A stretch of 10,380 nt of DNA from Pseudomonadota bacterium. GTDB lineage: Bacteria > Pseudomonadota > Gammaproteobacteria > Burkholderiales > Burkholderiaceae_C. Positions 1 to 6,205 of the stretch are shown in pieces. The notes below the pieces were generated by a model. The model saw only the letters and a list, made by a program, of their open reading frames with translations. It did not search any database and was not told where the DNA came from. The position numbers and the translations under genes were made by a program. Where the stretch lies: contig JAFAGF010000169.1 in the NCBI GenBank assembly GCA_023422975.1, positions 1 through 10,380 of the forward strand. The letters run 5' to 3'. How positions within the stretch are numbered: position 1 is the stretch's first letter; every line of letters starts with the position of its first letter.

Positions 1-1094
1 CCGAACCACAGAGGGTCAATACCAGCAGCTTGGATGATTGGTAACACCACGCTCATGGTTAGCACAATGGTGGAGATTCCATCCAAAAAACAGCCTAGAA
101 GGATGTAGAAGATTCCCAGCACAATGATCAGCATGGCAGGCGAGAGGTTCAGGCCTCCAACAAACTCGGCCAACTGTCGCGGCAGCCCAATGTAGCCCAT
201 GGACATGGTCATAAATGCAGCGCCCGCCAAGATCAGCGCAATCATGCAGTACAGACGTGTGGCTCCAAACATTGATGCTTTGAAGCTGTTCCACGTCAGC
301 GCTTTTTGCGATGCCGACAAAATCAATGCACCCACCACGCCAATGGCAGCGGCCTCGGTGGCGGTGGCAAAGCCGGTGTAAATGCTGGCAATCACGCCGC
401 CAATCAGCAGCACGACGGGGATGAGGTGGCGCGCCTCGAACAGCTTTTGGCTAAAGCTCAGCTGTGTATCGGCTTTGGGAACCTTGGTGGGATTCATCAG
501 TGCCCACACCATGATGTAGCCGCTGAACAGCAGGGCCAGCAATAAGCCGGGTAGCACGCCTGCCATGAAGAGTTTGGAGATCGACAACTCGGCTGAGACG
601 CCATACACAATCAAGATGATGGAGGGCGGAATTAGCAGGCCCAGCGTGGCGGGGCCACCCAGTGAGCCGATGATTTGCGCCTCGGTGTAGCCGCGCTTTT
701 GCAGCTCAGGGATGTTGATCTTGCCCACGGTGGCGCATGTGGCCGCCGACGAGCCTGAGACCGAGGCAAAAATGGTGCAACCAATCACATTGGTGTGCAG
801 CAAGCGCCCGGGCAAGGCGTTGACCCACGGGGCCAGCCCGCGGAACATGCTCTCTGACAAATTGGTGCGGTACAGAATCTCGCCCATCCACACAAACAGG
901 GGCAAGGCGGTCAGCGTCCAGCTGCTGGCGCTGCCCCAAATGGTCATGGCCATGGCATCGCCCGCCGCGCGTGCGGTGAAGAACTCCATACCAAACCAAG
1001 CGACACCGGCCAAGGTCAAGCCCACCCAGACGCCGCCGCTGAGCAGCACGAGCAGCACCACCACCAACGCCACACTGGCAAATATTTCATTCAT
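1..1094 (-). CDS. dctM: TRAP transporter large permease DctM, partial (3' end beyond left edge)
   Basis: This is the large membrane subunit of a tripartite ATP-independent periplasmic (TRAP) transporter, which carries substrate across the inner membrane using the sodium/proton gradient. The frame is open for 364 codons from the ATG at 1094 to the window edge. The family is usually about 425-430 residues, so roughly 60 C-terminal residues are missing. Translation shows the expected many hydrophobic segments, the motif GSSAATCATVG (residues 114-124), IPPSI (155-159) and GFATATEAAAIGVVGA (241-256), all typical of DctM. The start overlaps the end of dctQ by 8 bases (ATGAATGA), and GGAGGG lies 8 bases upstream, so the two subunits are translationally coupled. 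Substrate specificity sits in DctP; the neighbouring pxp genes point to 5-oxoproline, which is inference. The family assignment is secure. Confidence 0.96.
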   Translation of the reverse strand, partial: MNEIFASVALVVVLLVLLSGGVWVGLTLAGVAWFGMEFFTARAAGDAMAMTIWGSASSWTLTALPLFVWMGEILYRTNLSESMFRGLAPWVNALPGRLLHTNVIGCTIFASVSGSSAATCATVGKINIPELQKRGYTEAQIIGSLGGPATLGLLIPPSIILIVYGVSAELSISKLFMAGVLPGLLLALLFSGYIMVWALMNPTKVPKADTQLSFSQKLFEARHLIPVVLLIGGVIASIYTGFATATEAAAIGVVGALILSASQKALTWNSFKASMFGATRLYCMIALILAGAAFMTMSMGYIGLPRQLAEFVGGLNLSPAMLIIVLGIFYILLGCFLDGISTIVLTMSVVLPIIQAAGIDPLWF

Positions 1095-1599
1095 GGGGTG
1101 TGCCCTCCGCATCTGCGGCACGCGGCTTGCGTTGGCCCCGCAGTTCTAAAACCAGTTCATCACAAAAGGCGATGAAGAAAATGACGCAGCCCACGGCCAT
1201 CAAAATTTGGGGAATCCACAGTGGCGTGGCATCAATGCCCACCGAGATGTCCTCAATCTCCCACGACTGCCACACCAAGCGGCAGGCGTAGAACGCCAAA
1301 AAGCCTGAGAGCACCGTGGCCACCGACAGCGCAGTCACTTCCAGCGCCTTGAGCGCCTTGCCTTTGAGCATGCCGAGTATCAGCGTGACGCGGATGTGTT
1401 CGCCGTGTTTGAGGGTGCTGGCCAAGGCCAAAAAACCCGCGCCCGCCATGGCGTAGCCTGCATAGGCATCGGTGCCGGGCGCGGCAAAGCCAAAAAAGCG
1501 GCTGAAGATGGTGAGCAGCACCATCAGCAACACGCCCATCATAGAAATGCCTGCCAACCAGCCACTGGCGGTGTAGAGGTCATCTAAGAATTTGCGCAT
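1087..1599 (-). CDS. dctQ: TRAP transporter small membrane subunit DctQ
   Basis: A 170-residue inner-membrane protein that pairs with DctM and is essential for TRAP transport. Four hydrophobic segments can be seen, at about residues 12-33, 45-62, 86-107 and 127-147. It has the family-typical GEHIRV (66-71) between helices 2 and 3 and TPLWIPQ (125-131) before helix 4. An in-frame Met 30 codons further upstream (1689) exists, but the start at 1599 is preferred. It has AAGGAC about 8 bases upstream, and the upstream extension would run through the transcription-attenuator hairpin. The stop overlaps dctM by 8 bases. Unlike many TRAP systems, DctQ and DctM are separate here rather than fused. A 141-base gap with two stem-loops separates it from dctP, which suggests lower expression than the binding protein. 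Confidence 0.94.
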   Translation of the reverse strand: MRKFLDDLYTASGWLAGISMMGVLLMVLLTIFSRFFGFAAPGTDAYAGYAMAGAGFLALASTLKHGEHIRVTLILGMLKGKALKALEVTALSVATVLSGFLAFYACRLVWQSWEIEDISVGIDATPLWIPQILMAVGCVIFFIAFCDELVLELRGQRKPRAADAEGTPHE

Positions 1600-1650
1600 G
1601 TGCAAAAGTCCTTCGTGCGGCACCTGCAAAGGCGGCACGTTGCTGCAAGA

Positions 1651-1698
1651 GACAAACAACAATGCCCTTGAGTGCTTGCAGTGGGGCACCCAAGGGCA
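1651..1698 (-). terminator. Attenuator/partial intrinsic terminator between dctP and dctQ
   Basis: Read on the minus strand, TGCCCTTGGGTGC (1698-1686) pairs with GCACTCAAGGGCA (1675-1663) to make a 13-bp stem with a single G-U wobble and a 10-base loop. It is followed directly by the T-rich run TTGTTGTTTGTC (1662-1651). The T-tract is interrupted by G, so this looks like a leaky terminator rather than a full stop. In TRAP and ABC operons such elements commonly keep the binding protein in excess of its membrane partners; that role is inferred here. Confidence 0.6.
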
Positions 1699-1704
1699 GG
1701 GGTG

Positions 1705-1735
1705 GTGGCAGCAGCCCGTGGGGCTGCCCAGCCAC
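1705..1735 (-). repeat. Stem-loop just after dctP
   Basis: GCAGCCC (1711-1717) and GGGCTGC (1721-1727) form a perfect 7-bp stem with a 3-base loop. It is extended after a short internal loop by GTGGC (1705-1709) pairing with GCCAC (1731-1735). It begins only 5 bases after the dctP stop codon and has no T-tract of its own. It probably protects the dctP 3' end from exonucleases and acts together with the next stem-loop at 1663-1698. Confidence 0.55.
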
Positions 1736-1740
1736 GGTGC

Positions 1741-2724
1741 TTACTTGGCGGCTTGGAAGGCGTCCAGCACGGCCTTGCCTTCGGGGCCGGCCTTGTCCAG
1801 CCATTCCTTGATCACGGTCTCACCCACCTTGGCCAAATCGGCCTTCAGCTGGGCAGAGGGGGCTTCCACAGTCATGCCGCCAGCCTTCAAGGTGGCGATC
1901 GATGTGGCATCCACTTGTTGCGATGCCTTCCAACCACGGGCTTCAGCGTCCGCCGCGGCCTTCAGCACGGCGGCTTGCTGGGACTTGTCCAGTGCGTTGA
2001 AAGCCTTCTTGCTCACGGTCACGGCGTTCTTGGGGATCCAAGCTTGCACGTTGTAGTAGTACTTGAGGTTTTCAAACAGCTTGTTGTCGGCGCCGGTGGC
2101 GCTGGAGGTGATCAGGCCCTCAATCACGCCGGTGGCCAGCGCTTGCGACAGTTCTGCCTCTTGGATGGTGGCGGGCTGCGCGCCCACCAACTCACCAATG
2201 CGGGCGGTGGTGGGCGAGTACACGCGCCATTTCATGCCCTTCAGGTCAGCGGCAGAGTTGATGGGCTTTTTGCTGTAGATGCCTTGTGGGGGCCATGCCA
2301 CGGCGTACAGCAGCACTTGGCCTTGCTTGTCCAGCAGTTGCTGCAGAGCAGGCTTTTGCGCTTGGTACAGCTTGAAGGCTTCGTCGTAGTTGCTGACCAA
2401 GAAGGGCAGGCCATCGGTGCCAAAAATTTGCGATTCGTTTTGGAAGCTGACCAAGAAGAACTCACCCATTTGCGCATTGCCGGTTTGCACGGCGCGCTTG
2501 ATTTCGGGCATCTTAAACAGTGAAGCACCAAAGTGGGGGGTAATCTTCAAAGCGCCTTGGGTGGCCGCGTCCACATCTTTTACAAACTGCTCGTTGTTTT
2601 TGGAGTGGAAGTTGCCTGCGCCGTAGGCGGTGGCGAAATCCCATTTGGTCTGTGCCATGGCGCTGCCGGCAAAACCCATGCTGGCCACCAAAGTGGCAGT
2701 GGCGCAAAAAATTCGACGCTTCAT
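1741..2724 (-). CDS. dctP: TRAP transporter periplasmic substrate-binding protein DctP
   Basis: Captures the substrate in the periplasm and delivers it to DctQM. The 327-residue product begins with a signal peptide (MKRRIF, hydrophobic core, cleavage probably after AMA at residue 24), as expected for periplasmic export. The family's conserved region is present: GMKWRV (163-168), whose Arg167 is the near-invariant arginine that binds the substrate carboxylate, and ELSQALATGVIEG (191-203). The start at 2724 is chosen over the upstream in-frame Met at 2817 because it begins exactly at the signal peptide and has AGGAG 8 bases upstream. One subfamily of DctP proteins, described from Bordetella pertussis, binds pyroglutamate. 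Together with the adjacent pxp genes, this makes 5-oxoproline the likeliest ligand, although ligand residues beyond the arginine were not checked. A sigma-54-type promoter precedes the gene. Confidence 0.95.
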   Translation of the reverse strand: MKRRIFCATATLVASMGFAGSAMAQTKWDFATAYGAGNFHSKNNEQFVKDVDAATQGALKITPHFGASLFKMPEIKRAVQTGNAQMGEFFLVSFQNESQIFGTDGLPFLVSNYDEAFKLYQAQKPALQQLLDKQGQVLLYAVAWPPQGIYSKKPINSAADLKGMKWRVYSPTTARIGELVGAQPATIQEAELSQALATGVIEGLITSSATGADNKLFENLKYYYNVQAWIPKNAVTVSKKAFNALDKSQQAAVLKAAADAEARGWKASQQVDATSIATLKAGGMTVEAPSAQLKADLAKVGETVIKEWLDKAGPEGKAVLDAFQAAK

Positions 2725-2791
2725 GAAGAGCTCCTGGATAGAGGTGGTGAAGACCTGCCCGTATGGCACGCCATCCGTAGTGAAAACTGCA

Positions 2792-2807
2792 GGCAATTCG
2801 CGTGCCA
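2792..2807 (-). promoter_or_regulatory. Sigma-54 (RpoN) -24/-12 promoter of dctP
   Basis: The minus strand reads TGGCACGCGAATTGCC. This matches the sigma-54 consensus TGGCACG-N4-TTGCW at every fixed position except the last, with the diagnostic GG and GC exactly 10 bases apart. Transcription would start near 2781, leaving a leader of about 57 bases before the dctP ATG. The site is intergenic and in the right orientation. Promoters of this type need an enhancer-binding activator such as NtrC or a DctD-like protein; none is encoded in the window. Confidence 0.7.
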
Positions 2808-2873
2808 AAACTATCAATACAGGGTTCTTCGGTCTATCAGGGATTTCAACGATGCCTCTGTTTTGTAGGTGCG

Positions 2874-2886
2874 TTATTTTTTGATT
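2874..2886 (-). promoter_or_regulatory. Possible IHF site upstream of dctP
   Basis: The minus strand reads AATCAAAAAATAA, matching the IHF consensus WATCAANNNNTTR at all but one fixed position. It lies between the sigma-54 promoter and the upstream repeats, where IHF-induced bending is usually needed. The consensus is loose and the stretch is A-rich, so chance is a real possibility. Confidence 0.3.
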
Positions 2887-2940
2887 GTTGAAGACTGAGT
2901 GTCTGATTGTTCAGTCATAAATGGTGCGGTGGTGATTGTT
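2883..2940. promoter_or_regulatory. Upstream repeats: three GATTGTT motifs and a dyad
   Basis: GATTGTT occurs at 2883-2889, 2905-2911 and 2934-2940, always in the same orientation (AACAATC toward dctP). The middle copy is part of a dyad, GACTGA (2893-2898) with TCAGTC (2911-2916). The cluster lies about 75-135 bases upstream of the -24 element, a normal distance for activator or operator sites. The same AACAATC is present in the gntR-pxpA gap at 3698-3704, so these may be binding sites of the local GntR regulator. The rest of the 2725-2986 gap holds the promoter and leader of dctP and no gene. Confidence 0.5.
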
Positions 2941-2986
2941 TGCACTATTTGTGTGCGGGTTTATGTGCTGTATCAGGGCGCAGGCC

Positions 2987-3667
2987 TCAACTGATTTCGC
3001 GGGCATACACGGCCAGCACCATGCGCTCGGACTGGACCAAATAGGTCTCCAGCTCGCGAGCGGCGGCGCTGGTTTGTCCTTCAATGAACATTTGCAGCAA
3101 ACGGGCATTCAGATCGACATAAGGAGCGTGCAGGTATTCCGGGTCGTCCAGCAGACCAAAAGCCAAGCGCAACTCGGCGGCAATGTCTTCAAACATGGCG
3201 GACAGGCGTTCGCTGTCGCTGAGCGCCACGATGGCGGCGTGGAAGGCCATGTTGGCAGAGCCCACTTGCTTCCAGTCTTTGGCGTCGCGTGCGTGCTGGG
3301 CGGCTTGTACGGCTTCGCGCATGTGCTTGTGGGCGGGGTGCAGGGGCCAGGCTTTTTCCAGCGACTGGCACTCAATCAAGCGGCGCACGCGGTAGATGTC
3401 AATGATGTCTGCAATCGAGGGAACGACCACGGCCACGCCTCGATTGGGTTCGTGGCGCAGCAGGCCTTCTTTGATGAGGATGCGAAACACCTCGCGCAGC
3501 GTGTTGCGCGAGATGTCGAGTTGCTGGCTCAGCGCGGCCTCAGACAAATGCTGGCCGGCGCGCAGCTCACCATGGATGAGCTGCTGGCGAATGGTGTCGG
3601 CCACGGTATCGGCCAAGCTGGTGGGGGCCGTGCGGTGATGGAGGTGCCGGGTTTGCGTTGCAGCCAT
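2987..3667 (-). CDS. GntR-family transcriptional regulator, FadR/FCD subfamily
   Basis: A 226-residue DNA-binding regulator, probably the local sensor of the transported and degraded compound. An N-terminal winged helix-turn-helix (about residues 15-80, containing SEAALSQQLDISRNTLREV and the wing at NRGVAVV) is followed by an all-helical FCD ligand-binding domain (about 85-215). The start at 3667 places the HTH at the usual distance from the N-terminus. The ribosome-binding site is weak, and the longer frame up to 3916 would run into pxpA on the other strand. The FCD domain keeps one metal-site-type histidine (His143, in AFHAAI). The positions where later histidines are common appear to be Asn187 and Tyr209, so it may bind ligand without the usual metal. 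It is divergent from pxpA across a 69-base gap holding a FadR-type operator, and lies upstream of and collinear with dctP. Confidence 0.92.
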   Translation of the reverse strand: MAATQTRHLHHRTAPTSLADTVADTIRQQLIHGELRAGQHLSEAALSQQLDISRNTLREVFRILIKEGLLRHEPNRGVAVVVPSIADIIDIYRVRRLIECQSLEKAWPLHPAHKHMREAVQAAQHARDAKDWKQVGSANMAFHAAIVALSDSERLSAMFEDIAAELRLAFGLLDDPEYLHAPYVDLNARLLQMFIEGQTSAAARELETYLVQSERMVLAVYAREIS

Positions 3668-3691
3668 GGTTGGTAAGAAATTTGCTTTTAG

Positions 3692-3702
3692 TTGTTGAAC
3701 AA
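3692..3702. promoter_or_regulatory. Candidate operator of the GntR regulator
   Basis: TTGTTGAACAA is an inverted repeat with 5-bp arms around one central base and matches the published FadR-subfamily operator pattern TNGTNNNACNA exactly. It sits in the 69-base gap between the divergent gntR and pxpA starts, so binding could control both directions and give autoregulation. It overlaps AACAATC (3698-3704), the motif repeated three times upstream of dctP. Confidence 0.6.
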
Positions 3703-3736
3703 TCCGTGCTAGGCGGATGCATGAAAAGGATACAGG

Positions 3737-4495
3737 ATGGATATCAACAGCGATCTGGGTGAAAGCTTTGGGGTGTGGCGCATGGGCGACGATGCGGCCA
3801 TGCTGGGTATCGTCACCAGTGCCAATGTGGCTTGCGGCTTTCATGCGGGCGATCCGGCTGGCATCTTGCAAACCCTCAAGCACGCAGCGGGCCAAGGTGT
3901 GGTGGTGGGCGCGCACGTGGCTTATCCGGATTTAGTGGGATTTGGCCGTCGCAACATGGACCCCAGCAGCAGCGAACTGGTGGCCGATGTGATCTACCAA
4001 ATCGGCGCGTTAAAGGGTTTGGCTGCCGCGGCGGGCACGCAAGTGCGCTATGTGAAGCCGCACGGAGCCCTCTACAACACCATTGCCCACGATGCCCGCC
4101 AAGCGGGCGATGTGATCACCGCGATTTTGGAGGTCGACCCCACGCTGACTTTGTTGGCGCTGGCGGGCTCGCCCCTGATTGGTTGGGCGCAAGCGCGTGG
4201 CCTTCAGGTCAAGGCAGAGGCCTTTGCTGACCGCGCCTACAACGACGATGGGTCCTTGGTCTCGCGTCGCTTGCCTGGTGCCGTGCTGCACGATGCCGAC
4301 GCGATTGCCCAGCGTATGCTGCAACTGGTTCAAACGGGCGGCCTGACCAGCATCACAGGCAAGCCTGTGACCATTGCTGCCGACTCGATTTGTGTGCATG
4401 GCGACAGCCCCGGTGCGGTCGAGATGGCCCGGAAAATCCGCGCGCGCTTGCAGCAGGCGGGTGTGGCATTGCAGCCTTTTGTGCAACCGAACTAA
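3737..4495 (+). CDS. pxpA: 5-oxoprolinase subunit PxpA (LamB/YcsF family)
   Basis: A 252-residue cytoplasmic protein of the LamB/YcsF family. PxpA works with PxpB and PxpC to open the lactam ring of 5-oxoproline to L-glutamate at the cost of ATP. The length matches the family (about 245-255). Conserved blocks are visible along the whole chain: [11 protein letters not shown] (2-12), [12 protein letters not shown] (29-40), GAHVAYPD (58-65), VKPHGALYN (106-114), EAFADRAY (161-168) and CVHGD (219-223); the repeated His/Asp/Glu residues are likely catalytic or metal ligands. The start at 3737 has AAAAGGA 6 bases upstream. It is the first gene of a rightward operon: pxpBC begins 9 bases after its stop. 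Expression is probably controlled by the divergent GntR protein through the operator at 3692-3702. Confidence 0.95.
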   Translation: MDINSDLGESFGVWRMGDDAAMLGIVTSANVACGFHAGDPAGILQTLKHAAGQGVVVGAHVAYPDLVGFGRRNMDPSSSELVADVIYQIGALKGLAAAAGTQVRYVKPHGALYNTIAHDARQAGDVITAILEVDPTLTLLALAGSPLIGWAQARGLQVKAEAFADRAYNDDGSLVSRRLPGAVLHDADAIAQRMLQLVQTGGLTSITGKPVTIAADSICVHGDSPGAVEMARKIRARLQQAGVALQPFVQPN

Positions 4496-4504
4496 AGGCG
4501 GGCC

Positions 4505-6205
4505 ATGCGTTTTTTACCGGCCAGTGATCGCGCTTTGTTGGTGGAGTTGGATGACCTGACCCAGACCATGGCGCTGTACCGTCAGTGTTTGGCCGAGCCC
4601 ATGGCAGGTGTGCAAGCCTTGGTGCCTGCCGCCCGAACGCTGCTGGTGCAATACCAGCCGTGGGTGCTGTCCGCAGCGGCTTTGCGACACGCGCTGGCGC
4701 AACGCGCACAAACCGCTTGGCGGGCCTTGGACAAGGCCCAACGCAGTGGGGGGCGAGTGGTGGACATTCCCGTGCATTACACGGGAGAAGATTTGCCCGA
4801 TGTGGCTGAAATCTTAGGTATCAGCGTGCAAGAGGTGGTGGCGCGCCACACGGGCCAGCCGTATGACGCAGCCTTTGCCGGCTTTGCCCCCGGTTTTGTG
4901 TACCTGTCGGGCGGAGCCAACTTTCAGGTGCCACGCCGCGCCACACCGCGCACGCAAGTGCCTGCGGGCTCGGTGGCTTTAGGGGGCGGCTTCAGTGCGG
5001 TTTACCCCAAGGCGAGCCCCGGTGGCTGGCAACTGTTGGGCGTGACAGAGTTGGCCATGTGGGATTTGGCGCGGGCCGAGCCAGCGCTCATTCAGCCCGG
5101 CTTTCAGGTGCAGTTTGTGGATGCGGCGCGCAGTACTACGCAGGTGCTGATGCCGCGCCATCCTGCTGCTGTAGCAATGGCTGAGGTGGAAACAGTGGAC
5201 GGTGAGGCTGTGCAATTGCAGTCAAAAATTGCTCTAGCTCTTTCTATGCCTTCGCAAGCAGCTATTGAATTTAAAAGCGTGGGCTTGCAAACCCTGTTCC
5301 AAGATCGGGGCCGCCATGGCATGGAGGGCTTGGGGGTTTCGGCCTCAGGAGCGCTGGATCAGGCGGCCATGCGCCAAGCCAACCGCATGGTGGGCAACCC
5401 CGTGCACACGCCAGTGCTGGAAAACTTACTGGGACAGTTGTGCATGCGAGCGCACGGCGCTTGCACGGTGGCGATAGCGGGGGCAGATGTTGCACTTCAT
5501 CTGCAGACTGCGGCGGGTTCTGTGCAGCCCATACCTTGCGGCCAGGCGGTGGCGCTTAATGACGGTGACGGTTTAACGTTGGGTGCGGTAAAGGCGGGCA
5601 TGCGCTGCTATGTGGCTGTGCGCGGCGGCTGGGGGGTCGAGCCTGTACTGGGCAGTTGTGCCACCGATACCTTGGCGCAGGTGGGTCCAGCAGCATTGCA
5701 GCCCGGCCAGCGGGTGCCGGTGGGGCAGATGGTGTCGGCCGCTGCACTGCAAGCGGTGTCTGAGCAGCACGAGCCGCTGCCGGGGTTGCCCAGAGCTGGT
5801 GACACCGTCACGCTGGATGTGGTGTTGGGCCCGCGCACGGACTGGTTCAGCGCGCAGGGTGTGGCCACGTTGACAGGTCAGACATGGGTAGTTACCCCTC
5901 AGTCCAACCGCATTGGCATACGGCTGCAGGGCGCGCAGCCTTTGGCGCGTTCCGTGCATGGTGAATTGCCCAGTGAGGGAACGGTGCTGGGCGCGATTCA
6001 GGTGCCCATCAGCGGGCAGCCCGTCTTGTTTTTGGCCGACCATCCATTGACGGGCGGCTACCCAGTGATTGCCGCCTTGGCCAGTTACCACTTGGACTTG
6101 GCTGCGCAAATTCCTGTGGGCTGCCAGATCCAATTCAAGGTGGTGGCAGATTTTGACTCGCAGCACAGCAGCGATGCGGATGCCGCCAACGTTTTACCGA
6201 GCTAG
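4505..6205 (+). CDS. pxpBC: Fused 5-oxoprolinase subunits PxpB-PxpC (carboxyltransferase-like)
   Basis: One 566-residue protein carrying two subunits that are separate genes in many bacteria such as E. coli. Residues 1 to about 215 are PxpB/KipI-like (CT_C_D, formerly allophanate hydrolase subunit 1), with GFAPGFVYL (126-134) and the PRRATPRTQVPAGSVALGGG block (143-162). Residues about 255-550 are PxpC/KipA-like (CT_A_B, subunit 2), with GLQTLFQDRGRHGMEGLGVS (260-279), NRIGIRLQGAQPL (468-480) and EGTVLGAIQVPISGQPVLFL (491-510) followed by TGGYP. The linker at about 215-255 contains a more A/T-rich, palindrome-like stretch. The two domains together are homologous to the carboxyltransferase half of urea carboxylase, but as I recall that enzyme's domain order, they are in the opposite order here. 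The gene sits 9 bases after pxpA with AAAGGCGGG as ribosome-binding site and directly abuts the biotin carboxylase gene. It could act as classic 5-oxoprolinase or as the carboxyltransferase of a biotin enzyme. Confidence 0.92.
   Translation: MRFLPASDRALLVELDDLTQTMALYRQCLAEPMAGVQALVPAARTLLVQYQPWVLSAAALRHALAQRAQTAWRALDKAQRSGGRVVDIPVHYTGEDLPDVAEILGISVQEVVARHTGQPYDAAFAGFAPGFVYLSGGANFQVPRRATPRTQVPAGSVALGGGFSAVYPKASPGGWQLLGVTELAMWDLARAEPALIQPGFQVQFVDAARSTTQVLMPRHPAAVAMAEVETVDGEAVQLQSKIALALSMPSQAAIEFKSVGLQTLFQDRGRHGMEGLGVSASGALDQAAMRQANRMVGNPVHTPVLENLLGQLCMRAHGACTVAIAGADVALHLQTAAGSVQPIPCGQAVALNDGDGLTLGAVKAGMRCYVAVRGGWGVEPVLGSCATDTLAQVGPAALQPGQRVPVGQMVSAAALQAVSEQHEPLPGLPRAGDTVTLDVVLGPRTDWFSAQGVATLTGQTWVVTPQSNRIGIRLQGAQPLARSVHGELPSEGTVLGAIQVPISGQPVLFLADHPLTGGYPVIAALASYHLDLAAQIPVGCQIQFKVVADFDSQHSSDADAANVLPS
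5221..5278. repeat. Degenerate palindromic repeat inside the PxpB-PxpC linker
   Basis: This stretch is A/T-rich compared with the surrounding gene and contains GCTCTAGCTCTTTC (5231-5244) followed by CGCAAGCAGCTATT (5253-5266). That layout resembles a dispersed palindromic repeat of Comamonadaceae genomes, which I recall as arms like CTCTAGCGCTTAT and AAGCGCTAGCAGCTATT. The copy is degenerate and in frame, encoding about residues 239-258, exactly at the junction of the two fused domains. The match to the family rests on memory and was not checked against a database. Confidence 0.4.

Noticed and set aside
1672..2523. 283-codon open frame on the plus strand opposite dctP
   Set aside because: It is antisense to a clearly recognisable DctP gene, its product is rich in Gly, Leu, His and Gln with no known motif, and it has no ribosome-binding site. 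Long antisense frames are common in GC-rich DNA.
2764..2770. TGGCACG on the plus strand as a second sigma-54 element
   Set aside because: No TTGC follows at the required spacing, and it would point toward gntR's 3' end.
2936..3676. 246-codon plus-strand frame opposite the GntR regulator
   Set aside because: It is a shadow of the regulator on the other strand, which has a clear winged HTH and FCD domain; the shadow product shows no family features.
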